Source: a bacterium
Lineage (GTDB): Bacteria > Chloroflexota > Anaerolineae > Caldilineales > Caldilineaceae
Assembly: GCA_016124945.1 (NCBI GenBank)
Contig: WGMT01000016.1
Coordinates: 1-64,000 of the forward strand
Direction of reading: 5' to 3'
Length of the DNA stretch: 64,000 nt
The notes under the pieces were generated by a model that saw nothing but the letters and a program-made list of their open reading frames with translations, did not search any database and had not been told where the DNA came from. Shown one piece after another: positions 18,123 through 26,787 of this stretch (positions within the stretch are counted from its first letter, which is position 1; each line of letters opens with the position of its first letter). The position numbers were made by a program, and so were the translations under genes.

Positions 18123-19502
18123 GTGGGCCAGTTCAAGGGTAACGTCGCCCTTCCTCAGCCGGTTACGCTGAACCGCACCATTCTACAACTTGCAATACCC
18201 GCCGTGGTAGAGAACCTGCTACAAACGCTGGTCTTCTTTGCCGATACGGTGATGGTGGGATGGCTGCGCGACCCGGCGGCGCTAGCCGCAGTGGGGCTGG
18301 GCAGTTCGCTCTTCTACCTGCTGATGACGCTCTTCAGCGCGCTGGCCGTGAGCGCCACGGCGTTGGTGGCCCGAGCCTGGGGCGCGGGGAACCGTCAACG
18401 CGCCGTGGATGTAGGCGGGCAGGCGCTCATGCTCACCTTTGTCTTTTCTGCGCTGGGATTGCTCCTCATCTACCCCTTCGCCGCCGACTACATCCGCATT
18501 ATGGGCGGCGCCCCCGATGTAGTGGCGCTGGGTCGGCGCTACACCGAGATCATCCTACTCTCGTCACTCCTCAACTACCCGATGATGGTAGCCAACGGCA
18601 TCATGCGTGGGGCCGGCGACACCCGCACCCCCATGTGGAATACACTGATCATGAACGTGTGGAATGTGGTGATCAGCTTTGTGTTGATCTTCGGGGTGGC
18701 CGGGCTGCCGGCACTGGGGATCGACGGCGCGGCGTGGGGAACGTCTACGGCGCGTATGTTGGGCGGGTTGCTGGCGGTGGGCGCACTCCTGCGTGGACGG
18801 TCACCGATCCGGCTGGCCTGGCACGCCCTTTTCCAATGGCATGGACGGATTGTACAGCGCATTCTGGCATTGGCGGTGCCCACTGCCATTGAGGGCAGCG
18901 TGGCCCAGTCCGGCTACCTGCTCTTCACCCGCATGGTCGCCTCACTGGGGACGGCGACGCTGGCGGCACACCAGATCGCGCTACGCGTGGAATCGCTAAG
19001 CTATATGCCGTCCTGGGGGCTGGCTGTGGCGGCCACAACATTGGTGGGCCAATCGTTAGGTGCCCGCAATCCCAAACTGGCCGAAGACGCGGTAAAGCGT
19101 ACCCTGGTTTTCTCGCTCATCTTCAACGGGCTGATTGGCGCGGTGTTCGTCTTCTTTGCGCGGCCAATTGTCTCCGTCTTTGGTTCGACGCCGGAAATTC
19201 TGGCTTTGGCGGCAATCGCCATCACCATCGCTGCGGCCGAGTTACCCGGGATCGGCATTGAGATGATCCTGGCCGGTGGGCTGCGCGGCGCAGGTGACAC
19301 ACGCACGCCCATGATTGTCACCCTGGTGGGTGTGCTGCTCTTTCGGCTGTCGTTGGTTTACCTGCTCGCCATTCAATGGGGATGGGGATTGGCCGGCGTT
19401 TGGTGGGGCACCGCCATTGATTGGACGATGCGGGCGCTGTTGCTTTGGATCTTCTTCATGCGCGGGCGCTGGAAAACGATTCGCATGGATGAAGAAGAGT
19501 GA
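18123..19502 (+). CDS. MATE-family efflux transporter (first copy)
   Basis: 459 residues with about 12 membrane segments and the two-fold MATE repeat. GIMRGAGDTRTPM appears in the first half and GGLRGAGDTRTPM in the second. It uses a Na+ or H+ gradient to export cationic compounds; the substrate cannot be read. GTG at 18123 starts the family domain. It is coupled to the rhomboid gene with a 7-bp gap. Confidence 0.92.
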   Translation: MGQFKGNVALPQPVTLNRTILQLAIPAVVENLLQTLVFFADTVMVGWLRDPAALAAVGLGSSLFYLLMTLFSALAVSATALVARAWGAGNRQRAVDVGGQALMLTFVFSALGLLLIYPFAADYIRIMGGAPDVVALGRRYTEIILLSSLLNYPMMVANGIMRGAGDTRTPMWNTLIMNVWNVVISFVLIFGVAGLPALGIDGAAWGTSTARMLGGLLAVGALLRGRSPIRLAWHALFQWHGRIVQRILALAVPTAIEGSVAQSGYLLFTRMVASLGTATLAAHQIALRVESLSYMPSWGLAVAATTLVGQSLGARNPKLAEDAVKRTLVFSLIFNGLIGAVFVFFARPIVSVFGSTPEILALAAIAITIAAAELPGIGIEMILAGGLRGAGDTRTPMIVTLVGVLLFRLSLVYLLAIQWGWGLAGVWWGTAIDWTMRALLLWIFFMRGRWKTIRMDEEE

Positions 19503-19574
19503 GAACAGTCCACATTTACAATATCCTTACCGGCACTGAGCATTCACGAAGTCCAGGAAAGCAGCCAAAGCCTG

Positions 19575-19580
19575 TATAAT
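19575..19580 (+). promoter_or_regulatory. Possible -10 element (TATAAT) for malQ
   Basis: TATAAT lies 137 bp upstream of the malQ ATG. No clear TTGACA lies at the right distance, so the promoter call rests on the -10 alone. Confidence 0.4.
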
Positions 19581-19716
19581 AGACGCTCATGAGTCTTAGC
19601 TAGGTCGCCTAAACAAGGTCACCCATCATCTCATCATCCATTTATCGGATCAACGCCGACGGTGCAACGCGTTTTCATTTCATCGCATCGTTGCTTTTCT
19701 AGGAGGTTACTGTTTC

Positions 19717-21252
19717 ATGGAAATCCCTCGATGCAGTGGCATACTGCTTCATCCTACATCGCTGCCCGGCCCATACGGGGTAGGTAGTTTCAATCAGGCG
19801 GCCTACGATTGGGTCGATCTGCTCGAAGAGACACGCCAAACCTTGTGGCAGGTGTTACCGCTTGGGCCAACCGGCTACGGCGACAGCCCATACCAGAGCT
19901 TTAGCACGTTTGCGGGGAACCCCTATCTAATCAGCCTGGAGGATCTGGTAAAAGATGGGCTGCTTGATCAGTCTGTCCTCGACGCTGCCCCCAACTTCCC
20001 CCAAGATCATGTCGACTTCGGCTGGATCTACACCTGGAAGCCTAAGGTGCTCAAACAAGTGGCAGATAATTTCAGCGACCGAGCCACCACCGCCCAACAG
20101 GCTGATTTCGCCACCTTCTGCCAGGACAACGCCGACTGGCTCGATGATTACGCCCTCTTCATGGCGCTCAAAGACGCCCATGACGGTGCTGCCTGGAACA
20201 CGTGGGCAATGCCATTACGTGGCCGCGATCCCAAAGCGATCAAACAGGCAATGCAGGCGCATACCGGCGTCATCCATTACCATAAGTTCATGCAGTGGGC
20301 CTTCTACCGCCAGTGGGAAGCGCTCAAGGGCTACGCCAACGAAAAGGGCATTCAGATCGTGGGGGATATCCCCATCTACGTGGCCATGGACAGCGCCGAC
20401 GTGTGGAGCGATCCGCAGGTCTTCTTCCTGGATGACAAGTATCAACCCACGATCGTGGCTGGTGTGCCACCGGACTATTTCAGCAAAACGGGCCAACTCT
20501 GGGGCAACCCTATCTACCGTTGGGAACGGATGGGGAACAATGGCTACAAGTGGTGGCTACGCCGCATCCGCGCGGCGCTGCGCGTCTTCGACATTGTGCG
20601 CGTCGACCACTTCCGCGGCTTTGCCGGCTACTGGGCTGTCCCCGCGGACGAGGAGACGGCGATCAAAGGGGAATGGCTTAAGGGGCCGGGGGCGCACTTC
20701 TTCGAAGTGGTGAAGGCAGAACTGGGCGATCTGCCCATCATTGCAGAAGATCTGGGCGAAATTACACCCGATGTTGTAGAGTTGCGCAATCAGTTTAACC
20801 TACCCGGCATGAAGATCCTACAATTCTCGTTCTCAACCGACGCTGCAGACAAGTTCCTACCCCACAACTACAAATCCAACTTCGTGGTCTACACCGGTAC
20901 CCACGACAACGACACCGCATGGGGCTGGTATCAGACGTCGAGCACAGAGCACGAACGCGACCACTTTCGCCGCTATTTCCGCACCGATGGTCATGAAGTC
21001 AGTTGGACGCTGATTGAGGCGGCCTACCACAGCGTCGCCGTGATGGCGGTTGTGCCGTTGCAAGATGTCCTCAGCCTGGGGACAGAAGCACGTATGAACC
21101 TGCCCGGCAGCGCTTCGGGCAACTGGAGTTGGCGCTTCCAGCCCTGGCAATTAGAACAAGGCGCTCTCGACCGCCTCAAAGAGGTTACCTTGCTCTATGG
21201 ACGTGATCCCAATCTGTATGAAGGCAAAGGTGACGAAGCCGGCGGGCAGTAA
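19717..21252 (+). CDS. malQ: 4-alpha-glucanotransferase (amylomaltase)
   Basis: 511 residues, the normal length for the GH77 family. It transfers alpha-1,4-glucan segments between maltodextrins. The start ILLHPTSLPGPYGVGSF is typical. The catalytic nucleophile Asp is in VRVDHFRGF, the acid/base Glu in IIAEDLGEITPDV, and the third Asp in GTHDNDTAWGW. AGGAGG is 8 bp before the ATG. No other glycogen gene adjoins it. Confidence 0.96.
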   Translation: MEIPRCSGILLHPTSLPGPYGVGSFNQAAYDWVDLLEETRQTLWQVLPLGPTGYGDSPYQSFSTFAGNPYLISLEDLVKDGLLDQSVLDAAPNFPQDHVDFGWIYTWKPKVLKQVADNFSDRATTAQQADFATFCQDNADWLDDYALFMALKDAHDGAAWNTWAMPLRGRDPKAIKQAMQAHTGVIHYHKFMQWAFYRQWEALKGYANEKGIQIVGDIPIYVAMDSADVWSDPQVFFLDDKYQPTIVAGVPPDYFSKTGQLWGNPIYRWERMGNNGYKWWLRRIRAALRVFDIVRVDHFRGFAGYWAVPADEETAIKGEWLKGPGAHFFEVVKAELGDLPIIAEDLGEITPDVVELRNQFNLPGMKILQFSFSTDAADKFLPHNYKSNFVVYTGTHDNDTAWGWYQTSSTEHERDHFRRYFRTDGHEVSWTLIEAAYHSVAVMAVVPLQDVLSLGTEARMNLPGSASGNWSWRFQPWQLEQGALDRLKEVTLLYGRDPNLYEGKGDEAGGQ

Positions 21253-21281
21253 ACAACCAGTTCGTTTTCATTCCGACTAAG

Positions 21282-21371
21282 AGTCTATCCTGGAATTTAG
21301 AGCAGCCCGGCGAAACAGCCCAATCCCGAGTGGGTATACTGCTGCGCACTGTAATTCCAGGACAGAGACTA
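21282..21371. repeat. Dispersed inverted-repeat element, copy 2 (opposite orientation)
   Basis: About 90 bp. Its reverse complement matches 10038-10126 with several shared blocks at the ends and in the middle. The ends are complementary to each other (TCCTGGAATT and AATTCCAGGA), so it folds as one hairpin. It sits just before a terminator. Confidence 0.6.
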
Positions 21372-21377
21372 AAATGG

Positions 21378-21415
21378 AAAAGTGCCGGGGGCTAATTGTC
21401 CCCGGCACTTTTTGA
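21378..21415 (+). terminator. Rho-independent terminator after malQ
   Basis: AAAAGTGCCGGGG (21378-21390) pairs with CCCCGGCACTTTT (21400-21412), and T's follow. Confidence 0.85.
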
Positions 21416-21902
21416 TCTTCTATGAATCCACAAAGGGATTCGAATTCTACTCAAAATCAAACAGTTCTTGATTTTGAAACGATCCCAGTTAGCCCTTTGT
21501 AAATTCTCACCCCACTATCAGGCCCAATCCCTCCGAATTACCCTGACAAGCCGACAATTCAAATTAATTAAATCGTAATCTAAAATCTGTCAGTTTACTG
21601 AAACCAAACTACAGACATACAAATACATTCTATAAGGTTATTCATGAATTGTAGATAAACCCGGATCTGTACGGTTATTTAGAAAAAGAAAGTAAAGCCT
21701 TACTCACAAGATAAACGGCATTGCCTTAACAAAAAGTACAAATATCCCATGTCTAGAAATTACGCTTTCACCGATGATTCAAGAGGAAAAGTATCTGCTC
21801 ACCGAATCAGCGCCGACTATCGACAGGGTAAATAAAAGCAACAATTGTCTCCCTATCTATGGTTCTGATGTCAATTTCTCATGCATCTTCAAAGGAGTAC
21901 CG
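21416..21902. other. A+T-rich leader of the diterpene/signalling operon
   Basis: About 490 bp with no convincing gene. It is clearly more A+T rich than the flanking genes. The in-frame extension of the next gene up to 21774 reads as a poor protein. The promoter of the five-gene block probably lies here, but I cannot point to a clear -35/-10 pair or a known riboswitch. Confidence 0.4.
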
Positions 21903-23888
21903 ATGACTGTTGGTTACAATACTTCACTCATTTTGCCCATTGCAGTTAAGGCTGATATTGCAGGTCGTGCTGAAACTGCAGCCCGTGCTGAAATTGCAGG
22001 TCATGCTTCTAGAGAAGAGGTAAGCAACACAACATTGTCGCTCCTACGCCAACTCGGTCAGAGTAAGCGAATTATTCGTTTTCTAGACAGAATCTGTAGC
22101 GAACGTGTTATGCAAGTACAGGTCACTGCCAACAGTGGTGAGCTTGTGCTGACGTATGGTGCGATCCCAGGCAACAGAGACAAATGTCTAAGTGCCACGG
22201 GGACAGTTCTACATCGGGGAAGGCAGACAGCCACGGTCGTTGTTACGGCCTTGGATGAGGATGCAAGCAACCTGGCAGAGTGGATCAGTTCCTTTTTAAA
22301 CGACATGCTCGAGTTGGAAGATGAAGTCGCCAGCCTCACCGGAGAGGTTGTCCACTCTTATGAGGAGTTGCACTTACTCTACTCGCTAGGAGGAGCGCTT
22401 GGTGGGGTGCTGGATCTAGTAGATGCATGTAACCTCATTGTGCAGTCTATCGCGGAACCACTTAACGCCAGACGCACAACCCTTCAATTAAAACAGAGCG
22501 CAGGCGGTACAAAAGTCAGCTACCAGCTCGACCCAGGCCCCAACAAAGGCTTTAGTCCCGATGCGCAGCTAAGTGCAACGCTGTTGGTGAATGGCGAGGA
22601 GATTGGGCAGATTGTCCTTGAAGGCAAGATTGGTGCCAACGAATTCGATTCCGGTGACGGCAAACTTTTGGATGGCGTAGCAGCCGTAGCAGCGCCGGCA
22701 ATTCGTAGTGCACAGCTTTATCAGGTGGCACGGCAGCAAGCCGATACAGACGGCCTCACCGGTCTACTCAATCACCGCTGCTTCCAAGAGCAAATCGACC
22801 AGTCAATCAAAGCTTCACAGAGCGGTGCGAAGCCACTCTCGATCATCCTGGCTGATTTGGATAGTTTCAAGCTCTTCAACGATACCTACGGCCATCAAGT
22901 TGGGGATCAGGTACTGTGCACCGTCAGCGATTGTCTCGTCAGCACAGTCCGCCATCAAGATTTGGTGGGGCGTTACGGCGGAGACGAGTTCATCATCATG
23001 CTGCCCGACACCGGCGTAGTTGGGGCTGCCGAAGTTGCACAACGCATATTGGTTAACATTCAACAGTGTGATATTCAAGTCGACGGATACTCGCTTCCAC
23101 TTCGTCTTTCGCTTGGCATTGCAACCTTCCCTGCAGATGCCGGCTCAAAGCACGAGCTCATTGCTCACGCCGATGCAGCCTTATACGAAGCGAAGGGGAG
23201 CGGTGGTGGGCAGGCCCGACAGGCAATGGCCACAAAACAAGACTGGGCAGCGCTGCACTCCAGTAGTTATGGTGCACTGGAGGGGCTGGTAAACACGGTA
23301 GATGCCAAAGATCACTACACACGTGAGCACTCAGAAGTGGTGACAGATGCGGCATTGGTTTTGGCCGGTGCACTACGGCTTTCAGACGAAACGCAGCGTG
23401 CACTGCGCATTGCCGGTCTACTCCACGACATCGGCAAGATTGGCATTCCCGACCAAATTTTGAAGAAGCCGGGCAAACTTACAAATGACGAGTATGAAGT
23501 GATGAAGCAGCATGTGCAGTTGTCAGAGATGATCATTAAGAATGTGCCATTTGTGAACGATGTCTTGGCAGCCGTGGGTCATCATCACGAACGCTATGAC
23601 GGTAAGGGCTATCCGTATCAAAAGCGAGGAGAAGACATCCCACTGCTTGGCCGGATCATGGCGGTTGCTGACGCCTATTCAGCCATGTCGATGGACCGTC
23701 CTTACCGGCGGCGGATGAGTTGGGATGAGATCCGCCTTGAGTTGCTTTCTTGTGCCGGCACGCAGTTGGATCCAGAGCTCGTCAACGTTTTTGTCAGTGC
23801 GATGGAAGACGAAAAGAGCGAAAAGCGTCGAAAGAAACGGTCGGCACGTATTCCAACAGCCCATAAAATCAATGGCAAGCATGAGTAA
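21903..23888 (+). CDS. Cyclic di-GMP protein with GGDEF and HD-GYP domains
   Basis: 661 residues. A short Ala/Glu-rich N-terminal repeat (ADIAGRAETAARAEIAGHA) is followed by a GAF-like region (about 150-310). The GGDEF domain (about 320-480) has an intact YGGDEF active site. The HD-GYP domain (about 495-640) has HDIGK and HHERYDGKGYP. It could therefore both make and break c-di-GMP. ATG at 21903 has AAAGGAG 6 bp upstream, and the in-frame start at 21774 lacks support. The stop codon is 14 bp before the terpene synthase start, so the genes are almost surely co-transcribed. Confidence 0.92.
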   Translation: MTVGYNTSLILPIAVKADIAGRAETAARAEIAGHASREEVSNTTLSLLRQLGQSKRIIRFLDRICSERVMQVQVTANSGELVLTYGAIPGNRDKCLSATGTVLHRGRQTATVVVTALDEDASNLAEWISSFLNDMLELEDEVASLTGEVVHSYEELHLLYSLGGALGGVLDLVDACNLIVQSIAEPLNARRTTLQLKQSAGGTKVSYQLDPGPNKGFSPDAQLSATLLVNGEEIGQIVLEGKIGANEFDSGDGKLLDGVAAVAAPAIRSAQLYQVARQQADTDGLTGLLNHRCFQEQIDQSIKASQSGAKPLSIILADLDSFKLFNDTYGHQVGDQVLCTVSDCLVSTVRHQDLVGRYGGDEFIIMLPDTGVVGAAEVAQRILVNIQQCDIQVDGYSLPLRLSLGIATFPADAGSKHELIAHADAALYEAKGSGGGQARQAMATKQDWAALHSSSYGALEGLVNTVDAKDHYTREHSEVVTDAALVLAGALRLSDETQRALRIAGLLHDIGKIGIPDQILKKPGKLTNDEYEVMKQHVQLSEMIIKNVPFVNDVLAAVGHHHERYDGKGYPYQKRGEDIPLLGRIMAVADAYSAMSMDRPYRRRMSWDEIRLELLSCAGTQLDPELVNVFVSAMEDEKSEKRRKKRSARIPTAHKINGKHE

Positions 23889-23902
23889 AGGGAAAAAGAA
23901 TA

Positions 23903-24919
23903 GTGGCATCAATCCCCCTGAAGCAACCGTCTGCACCAACAAGAGCTGTGCTGAATTACGGGCTACACAGTGAATTCTTTGCGAGATTAAACGAAGAAAA
24001 AAAGCTGAAAATTTTTGATCTGACGGCAAGAGCGTCGCGCGAGTTGCATCGTTGGGCAGCCAAATATCCTTTGATCCGCCGGGTACGCGTTTGGCCGTTG
24101 AGCCTTTCTGTAACGGCGGCAGCGCCATTCGCCGGCCTGAATGCGCTGGTCAGTATGGCCCGAGTAAGCTTATGGGTTTTCACAATCGACGACCTCTTCG
24201 ACGAAGAAACTGTGCCCTTTAGTGAGCTTCGACGTCGGGTGGAACGGTACAAAGAGATCCTCAACGGCGCCAAGCCTCAACCCAACGAAAGGGATACACT
24301 GGCGCTGGCTTTGTGTGACATCCGCGAAGATCTCCTACAGTACGATCTGTTTCCAGTGTTAAGCGAAGATTGGTCCAAAGCAATTATCGGCACATTGGAC
24401 GGCATGATGCTTGAGCACGAGTGGCGTGTGGAATATCGCCAAAACGGCGCAGGCGCCAAACTTCCCGACTACGAAGCATACCTCAAATATGGGATGTATA
24501 CCGTTGGTGGGCCGCCTCATGTGTGGACGGTCCTGATTGCGCTGGATGATCATTCCATCTTGCAGAACTACGAAATGATCAGCGAATTGGGGCTGATGGC
24601 GTCAACTTGTATTCGTTTGGCAAACGATCTGCGCAGCTACGAAAAAGAAATTCGCGAAGCCAAAATTAATTCTGTTGTTATTCTACAGCGCCAGGCTGCA
24701 CAAGAAGGGATTCGCAACGAAGAATCACTTCAATGGGCCAGCAAAATAGTTGAGAAGCAAATTCAAGAGAGCTTAGAACGCTGCATCGAATTGCAGCATC
24801 TATCACATACACATACAGGCAATCCGGAGCAAGCCATTGTAGACATTGCGCGTTTCGTGTGTGATTTCTACGTCAATCACGACTATCACACATTTACAGC
24901 AGGAGCAGGGAGATTCTAA
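23903..24919 (+). CDS. Class I terpene synthase
   Basis: 338 residues. The metal-binding motif DDLFD (96-100) is a perfect DDxxD, and the second motif NDLRSYEKE (241-249) fits NDxxSxxxE. Both bind the Mg-diphosphate that starts ionisation. The length and all-helical composition fit a single alpha-domain bacterial terpene synthase. The start is GTG at 23903. The next gene, a class II cyclase, begins at the last base of this stop codon (TAATG), so the two proteins likely act in sequence: the class II enzyme cyclises GGPP by protonation, and this enzyme removes the diphosphate. A similar pair in Herpetosiphon aurantiacus makes a kolavane-type diterpenoid. The product here is unknown. Confidence 0.88.
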   Translation: MASIPLKQPSAPTRAVLNYGLHSEFFARLNEEKKLKIFDLTARASRELHRWAAKYPLIRRVRVWPLSLSVTAAAPFAGLNALVSMARVSLWVFTIDDLFDEETVPFSELRRRVERYKEILNGAKPQPNERDTLALALCDIREDLLQYDLFPVLSEDWSKAIIGTLDGMMLEHEWRVEYRQNGAGAKLPDYEAYLKYGMYTVGGPPHVWTVLIALDDHSILQNYEMISELGLMASTCIRLANDLRSYEKEIREAKINSVVILQRQAAQEGIRNEESLQWASKIVEKQIQESLERCIELQHLSHTHTGNPEQAIVDIARFVCDFYVNHDYHTFTAGAGRF

Positions 24920-26397
24920 TGCAGCACCTCGAAAATATTCACATTCGTTCTATCGCCAGTACGCCATACGATACAGCCTGGGTCGCCGCAGTGCCGGATC
25001 CAAATGATCGACGGGATCCCCGTTTCCCATCAGCACTGAACTGGATCGCGGCCAATCAATGGCCGGACGGCAGTTGGGGAAGTGAAATTCCCTACCTGCA
25101 TGATCGGATCATCTGCACGCTGGCTGCATTGGTTCCGTTGGCTCGTTATGGACGTCGCGAACAAGATACTCAGATGATCCGCCGTGGCGAGCGTTATTTA
25201 TGGCAGAATGCGCATCTGCTTGAGACACAGCAATGTGAACTGGTGGGGTTCGAGCTGCTGCTGCCAACCTTGGTTGAAATAGCCGTTTCAGCAGGCGTTC
25301 ACTTGCCACCATACATTTATGCCTTTGAAGGCGAACGAACCAGAAAGCTGAAGATGCTTCCTGATAAGCTCCTTTACTCGCCACACGTCACCATTGCACA
25401 CTCGCTAGAGTTCTTAGGTTCTTCGGTTGATCCCCTGCAACTTGTCTCTGTGCGAGCCGCCAATGGGTCAATTGGCAACTCGCCGGCTGCAACGGCTTTT
25501 CTGCTCCATCATTTGGACGATCAAGATGCGGTTGATTATCTAGAACGGTGCCTTGCTGATGACTCAGGAGAAGCGGTCCCTGTGCTAGAGCCATGTGAAA
25601 CCTTTGACGCGCTCTGGAGCGCACAGCATCGGTGGTTAGGGGGGACGCCCGCTTCGGAATTGCTGGTTGAGCCGCTGCGTAGCGTACTCGAAGCGGGCCT
25701 GCAAGGAAACGGGGTGAGTCTCTCGCCATCCTTTCCGATTCCGGATGCAGATGAAACGGCGGTTGCGCTTGTCTTCTTCCATGAAGCAGGGATTGCCATA
25801 TCGCCGAGCGCGTTGAAGCTGTTTGAGCGCGATGACTACTTTGTCAGTTTTCCATACGAACGCCATCCTTCGGTCGGGGTCAATATCCACGCGCTGATGG
25901 CGCTTCATCGGTACGAAGAGTACCCCGATCGAGACAACGCCATTACCAAGATACTACGGTTTTTGGCCGGCAATCGCCAGCAAGGATCCTTCTGGACAGA
26001 CAAGTGGCATATTTCGCCACTCTATGCCACAGGACGCGCCATTGTAGCGCTCTCCGAAGTAGACGGCAGACACGCGGCATTTGCCCAAGAACTGCTCGCA
26101 CCATCTCTGGCCTGGGTCTTGAATACCCAGAATGAAGATGGCTCCTGGGGCGCGTTTGACATTCCTACCGCCGAAGAAACCGCATACGCCCTACTTGCGT
26201 TGCACCGCGTACCTCCCACCGACGAAGTCACCGCTGCCAGGAGCGCCGGTTATACCTATCTTGTCGAGCATGTATCAAAAGCCCGGCCCGCTATGTGGAT
26301 CGACAAGTGTCTTTACTACCCACTACACATTGTAGAAGCCGCTATCCAAGCTGCGCTTAAAGTCGGCCAACATACATTTGATCTGGTTTACGCATAG
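24919..26397 (+). CDS. Class II diterpene cyclase (copalyl/kolavenyl diphosphate synthase-like)
   Basis: 492 residues, the normal size of bacterial two-domain (beta-gamma) class II cyclases. Motifs shared with plant copalyl diphosphate synthases include STPYDTAWVA near the N-terminus, PDGSWG, GSIGNSPAATAFLL and a late EDGSWG. The catalytic acid motif reads DADE (276-279) where the family usually has DxDD. The middle Asp, the proton donor, is kept, and the last Asp is replaced by Glu. The predicted substrate is geranylgeranyl diphosphate. No prenyltransferase or methyltransferase gene lies nearby, so GGPP must come from elsewhere in the genome. Its translation is coupled to the terpene synthase. 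Confidence 0.87.
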   Translation: MQHLENIHIRSIASTPYDTAWVAAVPDPNDRRDPRFPSALNWIAANQWPDGSWGSEIPYLHDRIICTLAALVPLARYGRREQDTQMIRRGERYLWQNAHLLETQQCELVGFELLLPTLVEIAVSAGVHLPPYIYAFEGERTRKLKMLPDKLLYSPHVTIAHSLEFLGSSVDPLQLVSVRAANGSIGNSPAATAFLLHHLDDQDAVDYLERCLADDSGEAVPVLEPCETFDALWSAQHRWLGGTPASELLVEPLRSVLEAGLQGNGVSLSPSFPIPDADETAVALVFFHEAGIAISPSALKLFERDDYFVSFPYERHPSVGVNIHALMALHRYEEYPDRDNAITKILRFLAGNRQQGSFWTDKWHISPLYATGRAIVALSEVDGRHAAFAQELLAPSLAWVLNTQNEDGSWGAFDIPTAEETAYALLALHRVPPTDEVTAARSAGYTYLVEHVSKARPAMWIDKCLYYPLHIVEAAIQAALKVGQHTFDLVYA

Positions 26398-26412
26398 ACC
26401 GAAGGAGTCATC

Positions 26413-26787
26413 ATGTCTAGTAAAACAATTCTCGTTGTAGACGACGAGCCCTACATCCTACGTTCAGTTTCCTTTGTTCTTGAGCGAGAAGGATACGAAG
26501 TGGCAACGGCATCAGAGGGTGAAAGCGCGCTTGCCAAGATTCGCGAGCTACACCCTCGACTGGTTTTCCTCGACATTATGCTGCCCAAAAAGAATGGCTA
26601 CGAGGTCTGTGCTGCCATCAAAGAGGATCCCATGCTTGCAGACGTTCACATCGTCATGTTAAGCGCCAAAGGGCAGCAGATAGACAGAGAACGCGGTCTC
26701 TTAGGTGGCGCTGATGCATACATGACAAAGCCGTTTAGCCCAAAGGAGATCGTGGAATATGTTCAGAACATCACCTCTAACGTTTAA
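26413..26787 (+). CDS. Single-domain response regulator
   Basis: 124 residues, a CheY-like receiver domain only. The acidic pair lies in VVDDEPYI, the phospho-Asp in LVFLDIMLP, the Thr/Ser position in VMLSAKG, and the Lys in YMTKPF. AAGGAG lies 7 bp before the ATG. It has no output domain, so it probably acts through protein contacts, perhaps with the GGDEF/HD-GYP protein of the same operon. It overlaps the following kinase gene by 29 bp. Confidence 0.93.
   Translation: MSSKTILVVDDEPYILRSVSFVLEREGYEVATASEGESALAKIRELHPRLVFLDIMLPKKNGYEVCAAIKEDPMLADVHIVMLSAKGQQIDRERGLLGGADAYMTKPFSPKEIVEYVQNITSNV

Noticed and set aside
21416..21902. A cyclic di-GMP riboswitch before the GGDEF/HD-GYP gene
   Set aside because: I looked for the conserved core and could not find it; the A+T-rich leader shows no matching fold by eye.
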